Below are positions 1-7,184 of a DNA stretch of 10,349 nucleotides, piece by piece. The stretch covers positions 1 through 10,349 of the forward strand of contig CAYMYI010000136.1 in assembly GCA_964394585.1 (NCBI GenBank), read 5' to 3'. Position numbers and translations under genes: made by a program. The stretch's first letter is position 1, and the number at the start of each line of letters is the position of its first letter. The notes below the pieces were generated by a model, which saw nothing but the letters and a program-made list of their open reading frames with translations, did not search any database and was not told the origin of the DNA. The stretch comes from CAYUJH01 sp964394585. GTDB taxonomy: Bacteria; Bacteroidota; Bacteroidia; Cytophagales; Flammeovirgaceae.

Positions 1-602
1 TCCTCGGCACGTACCACCATCCATATAGGCTCTATCGGCTTGCCGTGGTCGTCTACTTCTCGGCTGGCGATTTTATCTACTACCTCCATCCCATGAATTA
101 CCTCTCCAAAAATGGTGTACTCCCCATCGAGGTGGGGAGCGCCTTCGCTGTTTTGTATAATGTAAAAATGGCTACCGCTTGAACGTCGTTCAGGGTTTAG
201 CTCATTTTTTTGGCGCGCAGCTCCTACCGAACCACGCCTATGCTCCACCTCTTCCGCTATTTCGGCAGGTAAGGTATAGCCTGGCGTGCCAATCCCAACG
301 CGGGTAGAATCGCCTTTGGGTTTAGTATTTTGATCGCCACCGAGTATCATAAAGTCTTCCAATACAAAATGAAACGTAGTACTATCGTAATAGCGTTCCT
401 CTACCAATTTTAAAAAGTTGGTTCGGTGTTTTGGAGTTTCTTCATACAACAATAGGTAAATTTTCCCGAATGGGGTGGCAATGCTTACTAAGTAGTCTTT
501 TTTGCTGGGTTTGGGTTTATTGGTGTTTTGAGCATGAACGGTATTGAGTGATGCAAACAGTGCAAAAAATGCAAGGATGGTAAGCGAGGTTCGTAGGTGC
601 AT
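1..602 (-). CDS. Secreted cyclophilin-type peptidyl-prolyl isomerase (3' end missing)
   Basis: Cyclophilins catalyse cis-trans isomerisation of prolyl bonds and help exported proteins fold. I translated 200 residues from the ATG at 602; the frame is open to the window edge, so the C-terminus is missing. Residues 1-24 form a signal peptide (hydrophobic core, cleavage expected after VHA), so the protein should act in the periplasm or as an outer-surface protein. The cyclophilin fold is clear: FHFVLEDFMILGGD (77-90), GTPGYTLPAEI (105-115), RRGSVGAAR (122-130), SGSHFYIIQNSEG (142-154) and HLDGEYTIFGEV (157-168). Residues matching the catalytic Arg55, Gln63, Trp121 and His126 of human cyclophilin A appear to be Phe79, Leu87, His157 and Tyr162, so activity may be weak or lost. 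It lies 117 bp downstream of smc on the same strand and could be cotranscribed or have its own promoter. The family call is firm; catalytic competence is not. Confidence 0.93.
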   Translation of the reverse strand, partial: MHLRTSLTILAFFALFASLNTVHAQNTNKPKPSKKDYLVSIATPFGKIYLLLYEETPKHRTNFLKLVEERYYDSTTFHFVLEDFMILGGDQNTKPKGDSTRVGIGTPGYTLPAEIAEEVEHRRGSVGAARQKNELNPERRSSGSHFYIIQNSEGAPHLDGEYTIFGEVIHGMEVVDKIASREVDDHGKPIEPIWMVVRAE

Positions 603-681
603 ACAGTTGCGGTTGTGAGTGGGTTGATAGTTTATGGGAAAATCAATCATAAAATTATATGAAGTGAAAGGGAAAAGTGTT

Positions 682-708
682 TGCGCTTTTATAAAAATAC
701 ACAGCGCA
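682..708 (-). terminator. Possible weak stem-loop just after smc
   Basis: TGCGCT (682-687) and AGCGCA (703-708) form a perfect 6-bp inverted repeat around a 15-base AT-rich spacer. It lies 12 bases past the smc stop codon in the smc-to-isomerase spacer. No clear U-tract follows on the minus strand, so it is at best a weak terminator or processing site. The spacer itself also contains the short palindrome TTTTATAAAA. Confidence 0.22.
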
Positions 709-719
709 GGGTGTTAAAA

Positions 720-3700
720 TTAGTTGTTGGTAGCGGGAATATCGCGAAGGTCGACCGGGACTACTGCGGTAACGCCTTGCTCAATTTGTGTGATACCATA
801 CATAATATCGGTGTTAACCATCGTGCGTTTGTTGTGAGTTACTAAGATGAACTGAGAGTTTTGAGAGAACTTACGGATAATGTTATTGAACTTATCGATG
901 TTGGCATCGTCGAGGGGGGCATCTACCTCGTCGAAAATGCAGAAAGGAGCTGGTTTTAACAGGTAGATGGCAAACAGAAGCGCAATGGCAGTGAGGGTTT
1001 TTTCCCCTCCCGAAAGTTGGTTGATGGTGAGTGGCCGCTTGCCTTTAGGTCGGGCAATGATATCAATTTTGCTGTTGAGTGGGTCGTCGGGGGTTTGCAG
1101 GGTGAGGTCGCAGGTATCTTCTTCGTTAAATAGACTACGGAACACTTCCACGAAATTATCCCGAATTTTTGCGAATGACTCTAGGAAGTTTGTACGGGCT
1201 ACTGCATCGATTTCCGCAATGGTTTTCAACAAAGATTCTTTCGCTTCGGCAAGATCTTCCTTTTGCCGCGTGATAAACTCATGGCGTTCTTTAATTTCGT
1301 TGAATGCTTCGATTGCCATATGGTTGATAGGTCCCATTTTTTCGAGGCGTTCTTTGGTGTTTTGTACCTCTTGAGCTAGTGCTTCTGGGCTTTTCTTGGC
1401 AAAGGGCGAGTGGGTAATGTCCACCTTTTCCAGATCGGTTTCGAACTCCACTTTCACCCGTTCTTTTACGGCATTCATTTCCATGCGCACTTGGCTCAAT
1501 AACTCTTGGAGTTGCTGGATGGCTTGCATACTGTTTTCGCGCCGAGAGCGCAACTCGCGCACTTCTTTTTCAAATTCGCCAATTTGTCCGCGTGTTTTAT
1601 AATACTCTTTTTCGGCCTCGCGCACTCCTTCGCCGAGGCTTTCCTTTTCTTCGTATAGGGCAATGAGTTGTTGCTCGCCAATATCGCTAGAGTTTTCGAC
1701 TTTGCGGATTTCGTCTTCGGTGTGTTGCAAATCTTTTTTGTTATTCTCTAGCCGTGCTTTGCCACTATCGTAGGCATTTTGCTTGTATTCGATTTCTTTC
1801 TCTAAACTGCTGAGTTGATTTTGCTGCCGGTGGAAGGTGATATTTTGCTCGTTGTAGGCCGCCGAGAAACTGGCAGTTTTTTCTGCTTCAATTTCGAGGG
1901 TGTCGTTTAGCTCTAGTAGCTGATCTTGCAGGCTGGCAAGCACCTCTTCTTCTTCGTGCAATTTGGGGATATTTTCTTCGATACTTTCGCTGATTTGTGC
2001 CAGCTTTTCCAAAATAGTTTCCCGCTTATTGGCACTGCTATCCAACATTGCCTTAAACTGTTCTTTTCGTGTTTTCAAAGCGATATACTCTTCGTTCATC
2101 AGGTTGATTTGCTTTTGCAAATCGCCCATTTCTGCAGCAACCGAATCGGCTTTGTAGCCTTGTAAATCGCTTTCGTTTTGGCGGATGAGTTTTTCTAGTT
2201 CGTCTTGCTTCTTTTGGAGTGTTTTAATTTCCTTCCCCACTTTTTCCATGTTGCGTACCCGCCCGATTTTTTTACCCTCAAACAACCCTACCGATCCGCC
2301 GGCAATCGAACTTGGCCGTTTGATGATTCTGCCATCTTGGGTAAGGAAGGTTGCCGTTTCGTCGTTGGGAATACGGTTGGGATTTCCCATCACAATGTAG
2401 ACGTCGCTAAAAAGCGAGGCTACCAAATAGCGATAGCGCTGGTCGTATTCTAGCGCGTCGAGTGCTGGGAAAGCATTTTCAAACTGCCGTGTGGGTGCAA
2501 AAGGAGCCGATGCAAACTTCTCTAAAATGAAAAAGCTGGCTTTCCCCTTGGCGGCATCACTTAGGAGGTTTACCGCTCGGTAGGCTTGGTCTTCCGTTTC
2601 TACCACATAATAGTTGAGGTAGGGCGTTAAAAAATGCTCAATGGCTAATTGGAATTGCTCATCTTTGGTAGCAATGATATCAGAAAGGAGTACCGTGTCT
2701 TCGCCCCATTTTGCATGTTGTTTCAAAAAGCGCACAGCTTCGGGGTATCCTTCCATGCTTTCGAGCATCGAGCGAGTTAAGTTATACTCGTTTTGTTTGG
2801 CATCGAGCCTTCGCCCGTTTTTTTGGTATTGTTCTTTTAAAGAATTGAGCGATTGTTCTGTTGAGGTAATTTGCCGGTCGAGTTCTTCTTGCCGTGCTTC
2901 AAGGTAGTGCAGCCGATGCCGCTTATCTTCTAAAGTAGTTTCTAGCTCGGTAACTTTTTGGTCGAAGTTGGCTAAATCTGCCGATTTCTCCGTCGATTCA
3001 GAACTCTCTCGTTCCATTTCTTGCTTGAGAGAGTTTTGTTGAACCTGGCTAATTTCAATCGACTTCCGGAGTTGGTACACCGCCGTTTGTTTGCTTTGTA
3101 CCTGTCGGTTAGTTTCTGCTACTTGCTCTTTAAGGGTATCGCTTTTTTGCTTTTGCTCTTGGAATTGCCGTTGCAGTTCTTCGAGTTGGTATGCCGTTTC
3201 GTGAAATTGCTTTTCGATGGTTTCCAGCTCGCGCCGTAGGCTTTCGATACTAAACCGTGCGCGTTCGTTGCTTTTGGTGTCGGTATCAATTTGGGTTTGC
3301 AGGGTATTACTCTTATCGTTCAGAAATTTAAGGCGTTCACTTTTAATTTTTTTCTCGCTTTCAAACTGACGAATTTTCCCCACATGCGTGTTAAATGTTT
3401 TCTGCCGGCTTGCCAACAATTGCTCTTTTTCCACCAAATTTTTTTTGGTTTGTTCGAGGGTGGCTTCTTTTTCAGCTACTTGCGCATCGAGAGCGGTTTT
3501 TTGAGAGCGTTCTTGGTGTAATTGCTGTTCAGTGCGGGCAAGTGCGTCCATTTGCTTACTCACCGATTGGCGTGCCAATACCAAGCTCATTTCTTTATAG
3601 GCTTTTTTGGTTTCCAAGTAGCGTTCAGCTTGCTTGGCTTGGCGTTCTAACGAGCGAAGGTTTTTTTCGATTTNNNNNNNNNNAAATCTTCCACCCGTTC

Positions 3701-4264
3701 CAAATCGGCGTCGGTATCTTCTAGTTTTTTGAACGTTTCTTTCTTACGCTTTTTGAATTTGGCAATACCGGCGGCTTCTTCGAAAAGCTGGCGGCGCGAG
3801 TTGTTCTGGTCGTTTAAGATTTCGTCGACCATTTTCAACTCGATAATTGCGTAGCTATCCGAGCTAATGCCCGTATCCATAAATAAGTTTTGGATGTCTT
3901 TTAGGCGGCAGCTCACTCCGTTGAGGAGGTACTCTCCCTCGCCCGAACGGTAAAAACGGCGTGTAATGGTAACTTCAGAGTATTCGGTAGGCAGTAGGTT
4001 TTTGGTGTTTTTGAACGACATAGAAACCTCTGCCATTTGCAATGGCTTGCGGCGGCGTGTGCCATTAAATATGATGTTATCCATTTTCTCGGAGCGCAAC
4101 GCACGCGTACTTTGCTCGCCCAATACCCACCGAATGGCATCTACTACGTTCGATTTCCCACTGCCGTTGGGACCCACAATGCCGGTTACGCCTTCGTTAA
4201 AAACGATGGACACGCGGTCGCCAAAGCTCTTGAATCCTTTTATTTCTAGTTTGTCGAGAAGCAA
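720..4264 (-). CDS. smc: Chromosome segregation/condensation ATPase SMC, interrupted by an assembly gap
   Basis: SMC dimerises through a hinge, binds kleisin ScpA/ScpB and uses ATP to extrude and organise DNA loops at the nucleoid. The N-terminal head has FKSFGDR (11-17) and the Walker A motif GPNGSGKSN (31-39). Long heptad-like coiled coils flank a hinge at about residues 505-665, including an AGGSVGLFEGKK stretch. The C-terminal head carries the ABC signature LSGGEKT (about 1083-1089) and Walker B/D-loop CIFDEVDAPLDD (about 1108-1119). Ten N at 3674-3683 split the gene, and the two sides are in different frames as written. Both sides read as normal SMC, with IEKNLRSLERQAKQAERY immediately after the gap, so one intact gene of about 1180 residues (usual family length) is the best reading. 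The start is TTG at 4264: an in-frame TAG lies five codons upstream and no ATG precedes the conserved LEIKGF. Confidence 0.96.
3674..3683. other. Assembly gap (10 N) inside smc
   Basis: Ten undetermined bases fall in the codons just after the conserved N-terminal SMC segment ending ERVED (residue 193). As written, the downstream frame hits TAG after KSKKTFAR. Reading offset by two gives the conserved continuation IEKNLRSLERQ. The true missing length must therefore be 2 modulo 3 rather than 10. Eight bases would give the D-L-x-x-E-I-E-K spacing I recall for related SMC proteins. The break is an artefact of a placeholder gap, not a pseudogene. Confidence 0.9.
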
Positions 4265-4293
4265 AGTGGGAATTAACTAGTAAAACCAAACCG

Positions 4294-4301
4294 CAAAACT
4301 A
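4294..4301 (-). promoter_or_regulatory. Candidate smc promoter -7 element
   Basis: On the minus strand this reads TAGTTTTG, an exact match to the Bacteroidota primary-sigma -7 motif TAnnTTTG. It sits 29 bases upstream of the TTG start of smc, which would leave a leader of roughly 20-25 bases. The -33 box is not well conserved: the expected position reads CCTG instead of TTTG. The match is short and could be chance, but position and orientation fit. Confidence 0.35.
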
Positions 4302-4381
4302 ATAGGGATTTTCCACATTTCAGGAGGTTTTTTTGAAGGATTCTTTCTCTATCGTTAGTAGAATGTAATGGTTACTGCAAT

Positions 4382-4403
4382 AATGTTTATTATAGTAAAC
4401 ATT
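4382..4403. promoter_or_regulatory. Perfect 8-bp inverted repeat, candidate operator
   Basis: AATGTTTA (4382-4389) and TAAACATT (4396-4403) are exact reverse complements separated by six bases. This is the geometry of a dimeric regulator site. It lies 46 bp before the reductase start codon, in the 185-bp spacer between the divergent smc and reductase genes. A near-match to the -7 motif (TCCGTTTG, 4415-4422) would put the dyad over the -33 region of a reductase promoter. I do not recognise the half-site as belonging to a specific regulator. AT-rich spacers give such dyads by chance, hence the moderate confidence. Confidence 0.4.
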
Positions 4404-4449
4404 TACTTTTTACTTCCGTTTGAATAAGTGATACCAAAAAATTGTACCG

Positions 4450-5454
4450 ATGATTCAAACCGAAATATGCATTATAGGCGCAGGCCCTGTAGGGCTTTTC
4501 GCCATTTTTGAAGCCGGACTGCTCAAGATGCGTTGCCATGTAGTCGATGCATTACCTCAGGTAGGTGGGCAGCTCTCCGAGATATACCCCAACAAACCCA
4601 TTTACGATATTCCGGGCTACCCGACCATCAACGCACAAGAGTTAGTCGATAACTTAATGGAACAGGCAGCGCCTTTTCAGCCTACGTTCACGCTAGGCGA
4701 ACGTGTAGATTCCCTCGAACGGCTCGATGGAGGCGATTTTTTACTAAAAACTTCTGAGCAAACCGAAATACGCGCTAAAGTAATTGTGATTGCCGGAGGG
4801 TTAGGATGTTTTGAACCGAGAAAACCTGCCCTACCTCGCCTTGAGGAGTTTGAGAAAAAAGGCGTGCATTATATGGTAAAAGATCCGGAGGTATTCCGAG
4901 GAAAGCGGGTGGTACTTGCCGGAGGAGGCGATTCCGCACTCGATTGGACGCTCTTCCTCGCCAATGTAGCTGCCGAAGTTACCTTGGTACACCGCAACAG
5001 TGGGTTTCGAGGAGCGCCTGATTCAGCCCAAAAAGTAATGGATTTAGCCGCCGCTGGGAAAATCAACGTATTCCTAAACCACAACCTGCATGGTTTAGAA
5101 GGTAATGATCATTTGGAGGCAGTGTCCATTATCAGTAAAGAAAAAGTGGAGCAAACTTTATCTGCCGATGCCCTTATCCCTCTTTTCGGATTAAGCCCTA
5201 AACTAGGGCCCATTGCCAATTGGGGGTTACAAATCGATAAAAATGCTATTACGGTCGATACTACAGACTACTCCACAAATATTGCCGGCATTTACGCCAT
5301 TGGCGATATCAATACCTATCCGGGCAAGCTTAAACTGATTCTTTGTGGTTTCCACGAAGCGGCACTGATGGCACATAGTGTGTATTCGTATATCTACCCC
5401 GACCGCAAAGTAAGCCTGAAATACACAACAGTGAACGGTATTCAAACTTTTTAA
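4450..5454 (+). CDS. Ferredoxin--NADP(+) reductase, thioredoxin-reductase-like (YumC type)
   Basis: This flavoprotein moves electrons between NAD(P)H and ferredoxin in the cytoplasm. The 334-residue length is usual for the family. The N-terminal FAD dinucleotide fold shows GAGPVG (10-15), and VGGQLSEIYPNKPIYDIPGYP spans 38-58 as in YumC-type enzymes. The NADP domain has GGGDSA (158-163), followed by HRNSGFRG (181-188) at the position that contacts the 2'-phosphate. The second FAD motif is IYAIGDIN (281-288), with HEAALMAH (302-309) near the C-terminus. No CxxC redox pair is present in the NADP domain, which separates it from thioredoxin reductase. The ATG at 4450 begins right before the first beta strand of the FAD fold, so the start is secure. 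A 2Fe-2S ferredoxin follows within about 20 bp, almost certainly in the same transcript and the likely partner. Confidence 0.95.
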   Translation: MIQTEICIIGAGPVGLFAIFEAGLLKMRCHVVDALPQVGGQLSEIYPNKPIYDIPGYPTINAQELVDNLMEQAAPFQPTFTLGERVDSLERLDGGDFLLKTSEQTEIRAKVIVIAGGLGCFEPRKPALPRLEEFEKKGVHYMVKDPEVFRGKRVVLAGGGDSALDWTLFLANVAAEVTLVHRNSGFRGAPDSAQKVMDLAAAGKINVFLNHNLHGLEGNDHLEAVSIISKEKVEQTLSADALIPLFGLSPKLGPIANWGLQIDKNAITVDTTDYSTNIAGIYAIGDINTYPGKLKLILCGFHEAALMAHSVYSYIYPDRKVSLKYTTVNGIQTF

Positions 5455-5472
5455 ATCAATAAATTGAGCGAT

Positions 5473-5796
5473 ATGGTTACCTTTTATATTGAAGAACAGA
5501 ACGGGGAGTTGCGAAAAATGGAAGTCCCCACCGACATGAATTTGAACCTAATGGAAGTGCTAAAAGGCGATGGGTATGCCATCGAAGCCACATGTGGCGG
5601 GATGGCGTTGTGTGCTACATGCCATATTGAAGTGGTTCGGGGCGATTTGCACGAAGCCGTTACCGACGCCGAACTCGATATGCTTGATACATTACCCGAA
5701 GCATCGGACTATAGCCGGCTGGCATGCCAAGTACCTATTGATGCTTCTCTGGAAGGTGTAGTAGTTCGATTGGCTCCTAGCGAGGCAATGGCATAA
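5473..5796 (+). CDS. Adrenodoxin-type 2Fe-2S ferredoxin
   Basis: A small soluble electron carrier of 107 residues. The four cluster ligands are Cys41, Cys47, Cys50 and Cys85 (C-x5-C-x2-C-x34-C) in CGGMALCATC and RLACQVP, the pattern of the vertebrate/bacterial adrenodoxin class rather than plant-type ferredoxin. The stretch AELDMLD (66-72) is also typical of that class. I chose the ATG at 5473, which starts directly at the first beta strand (MVTFYIEE). A TTG three codons earlier (5464) would add Met-Ser-Asp and cannot be excluded. It lies 18 bp after the reductase and should be reduced by it. No cytochrome P450, oxygenase or Fe-S assembly gene is adjacent, so the final electron acceptor is unknown. 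Confidence 0.94.
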   Translation: MVTFYIEEQNGELRKMEVPTDMNLNLMEVLKGDGYAIEATCGGMALCATCHIEVVRGDLHEAVTDAELDMLDTLPEASDYSRLACQVPIDASLEGVVVRLAPSEAMA

Positions 5797-5884
5797 GGGC
5801 AAGTTCCCATTTTAAAAACAATGTGCATATGCATATTTTAAAAGAGAAAATAGGGTATATGTTGCTACAGGGCAAGTTCCCATT
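5797..5884. repeat. 15-bp direct repeat, two copies 73 bp apart
   Basis: GGGCAAGTTCCCATT occurs exactly at 5797-5811 and again at 5870-5884. The first copy begins on the base after the ferredoxin stop codon. Between them lies a palindromic TGCATATGCA (5824-5833). An exact 15-base repeat in such a short span is unlikely by chance. It could mark a small duplication, the footprint of an excised element, or a pair of binding sites. I see no gene between the copies. Confidence 0.6.
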
Positions 5885-5892
5885 CCATTGAG

Positions 5893-5949
5893 TGATAACA
5901 ATTGAAATTTTTTCATGAAAAGTTGAATGTTATCATAAGTTTGATCAAA
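5893..5949. repeat. Imperfect 43-base dyad followed by a 10-bp palindrome
   Basis: TGATAACA (5893-5900) pairs exactly with TGTTATCA (5928-5935). At the centre of the same dyad, TTTTCATGAAAA (5910-5921) is a perfect 12-bp palindrome. TTTGATCAAA (5940-5949) follows within five bases. The stem is AT-rich, has internal mismatches and lacks a G/C-rich core followed by a T-run, so it is not a classical intrinsic terminator, although it lies about 100 bp beyond the ferredoxin stop. It could be a protein-binding site or an RNA 3' end. Confidence 0.4.
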
Positions 5950-6076
5950 GCAAATCATTTTTATGCAAAACTTTTCAGAATTGGGCAAGGGTAGCAAGCT
6001 TTGCGAAAAGCCTGCTGCCTTGGTCTGTCTTTTTTAAAACCTCATCTCTTTTGTCCCCTTCTCAAAAAAAGCAAGG

Positions 6077-6095
6077 GGATTTATTTTGTAAATCC
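6077..6095. repeat. Short perfect inverted repeat
   Basis: GGATTTA (6077-6083) and TAAATCC (6089-6095) form a 7-bp perfect stem with a five-base TTTTG loop. It stands seven bases before the larger inverted repeat at 6102-6162. No T-run follows, so I do not call it a terminator. Confidence 0.35.
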
Positions 6096-6101
6096 TATTT
6101 C

Positions 6102-6162
6102 GATGTTGCATTAGCCTTTGCCTACCTCTGGAAGTTTGGCTGTTTTCGGCTTTTGCAACATC
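6102..6162. repeat. 15-bp inverted repeat with 31-base loop
   Basis: GATGTTGCATTAGCC (6102-6116) and GGCTTTTGCAACATC (6148-6162) are reverse complements except for two adjacent positions, giving a 9-bp plus 4-bp stem. Neither side carries a T-run suitable for an intrinsic terminator. This is the strongest secondary structure in the gene-free region. A structured small RNA or the remains of a small inverted-repeat element are both possible. Confidence 0.45.
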
Positions 6163-6677
6163 ACTTATCAATTAAAAAAAACGGTACTCGTAGTAGGTTG
6201 AAATTCATCGAAATTTGCCAATTTTTAGTTTTTACTCGATGTAGCACCTTATGAGCCTTAATTCCTGCCTGATGCATACAACCACCCATCGTATAAACCG
6301 ATTATTTTGAGGCATACGGCAGTGTTCTTAAAAAAAATGAAAATTGCAAAGAGCAGGCAAAGATTTCGGACAAGCCAATCAGGCAAAATGGTGGAATAAT
6401 ACACTACAGCAAAAGATAGGTCGATTTGTGAAGAAAACCTTTTCTTGTTCTAAATCCGTGTGCGTGCATGTGTTGTAGCTTACCTTGTAGATTCCCCGCT
6501 AAAAAAACACAATTCAATATGTAACCCTTTCTATATTTAGGCTCTCGTTATTTACAGCGCAAGAAAGATAAAGATTAAGCATGTAACATTATGCTGAAAA
6601 GTTTTGTCATTAACTCAATAAATGTGTTTCTTTTGTAGAAAAATGTTAAAATCTCATCCTTAGTATCAACTTCCGCA

Positions 6678-7160
6678 ATGCTTTTTTCTTTTACAAAATC
6701 CGTCTTTGTGGTTGCCTGCATGAGTCTGTGTAGCCTGCCACTCTTTGCCCAATATGCCCTCCTACCCGCCGGCGGCGAGGGCAGTAGCAGCACGGGGAGC
6801 GTCTCCTTTTCCGTGGGGCAAGTAGTCTATACCACCGTGCAAAACGACCGCGTGTTGCTCGGACAAGGCGTGCAACAGCCCTATCAAATCAGCACCGAAA
6901 TTCTCGTGCCCGACTTGCCTTTGAGCATCAGCGTGTACCCCAACCCTGCTACCGAATGGCTCATCCTTTCGGTGGAAAACTTCAATAATGAGCCGCTCTC
7001 CTTCCAATTCTACGATATTTTGGGCAAGCTCATCACCCGGCAAGACATCACCGCACCACAAACAGAGCTGCAGCTTGCTTTCTTGCCCTCTGCGCCCTAT
7101 CTGCTCGTCGTCTCGCAGGCGGGGCAGCGTTTGCAGACCTTTAAAATTGTCAAAAATTAA
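6678..7160 (+). CDS. Small secreted protein with T9SS type A C-terminal sorting domain
   Basis: Of 160 residues, 1-24 form a signal peptide (charged start, hydrophobic VFVVACMSLCSL, cleavage expected after LFA before Gln25). Residues 38-72 (TGSVSFSVGQVVYTT, then GQGVQQPYQIS) match a short segment I have seen in many small Bacteroidota secreted proteins. Residues about 83-160 are a type A sorting domain of the type IX (Por) secretion system: SVYPNPAT (85-92), YDILGKLI (112-119), and a terminal TFKIVKN (154-160). Such domains direct a protein through the outer membrane and are often cleaved when cargo is attached to the surface. Only about 55 residues lie between signal and sorting domain, so there is almost no passenger. 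The large modular surface protein begins 24 bp downstream, suggesting one transcript and a shared surface role. The function is unknown beyond export. Confidence 0.88.
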   Translation: MLFSFTKSVFVVACMSLCSLPLFAQYALLPAGGEGSSSTGSVSFSVGQVVYTTVQNDRVLLGQGVQQPYQISTEILVPDLPLSISVYPNPATEWLILSVENFNNEPLSFQFYDILGKLITRQDITAPQTELQLAFLPSAPYLLVVSQAGQRLQTFKIVKN

Positions 7161-7184
7161 TTTTTATCAATTCTTTCAATACTG

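Larger units (their letters stand above)
5797..6677. other. 881-bp AT-rich gene-free region rich in palindromes
   Basis: No reading frame here has a protein-like composition or a recognisable motif. The longest are about 60-70 codons, lack supporting start signals and cross the inverted repeats. Visible structure includes a 15-bp direct repeat, a 43-base dyad at 5893-5935, TTTGATCAAA at 5940-5949, and stem-loops at 6077-6095 and 6102-6162. From about 6165 to 6677 I see only AT-rich sequence with A-runs and no tRNA or rRNA. The promoter of the 6678 gene should lie near the right end, but I found no convincing TAnnTTTG element. The region could hold a small RNA or a decayed mobile element. Confidence 0.55.

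Noticed and set aside
720..4264. Reading smc as a frameshifted pseudogene or two separate genes
   Set aside because: The only frame change coincides with the N run, and both halves carry intact ATPase and hinge motifs with the expected total length.
5893..5935. Intrinsic terminator of the reductase-ferredoxin operon
   Set aside because: The stem is AT-rich, mismatched and not followed by a T-run. It is kept only as a palindromic feature.
5812..5997. 61-codon minus-strand open frame
   Set aside because: It crosses the direct repeat and the palindrome cluster, lacks any domain signal, and would begin without upstream context.
6051..6254. 67-codon plus-strand open frame in the gene-free region
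   Set aside because: It has no recognisable motif, spans both inverted repeats, and its composition does not resemble the neighbouring genes.
6296..6420. Short frame reading about 40 codons up to TAG near 6418, considered as a transposase remnant
   Set aside because: No transposase motif or terminal repeats are visible; the resemblance to coding sequence is too weak to call a pseudogene.
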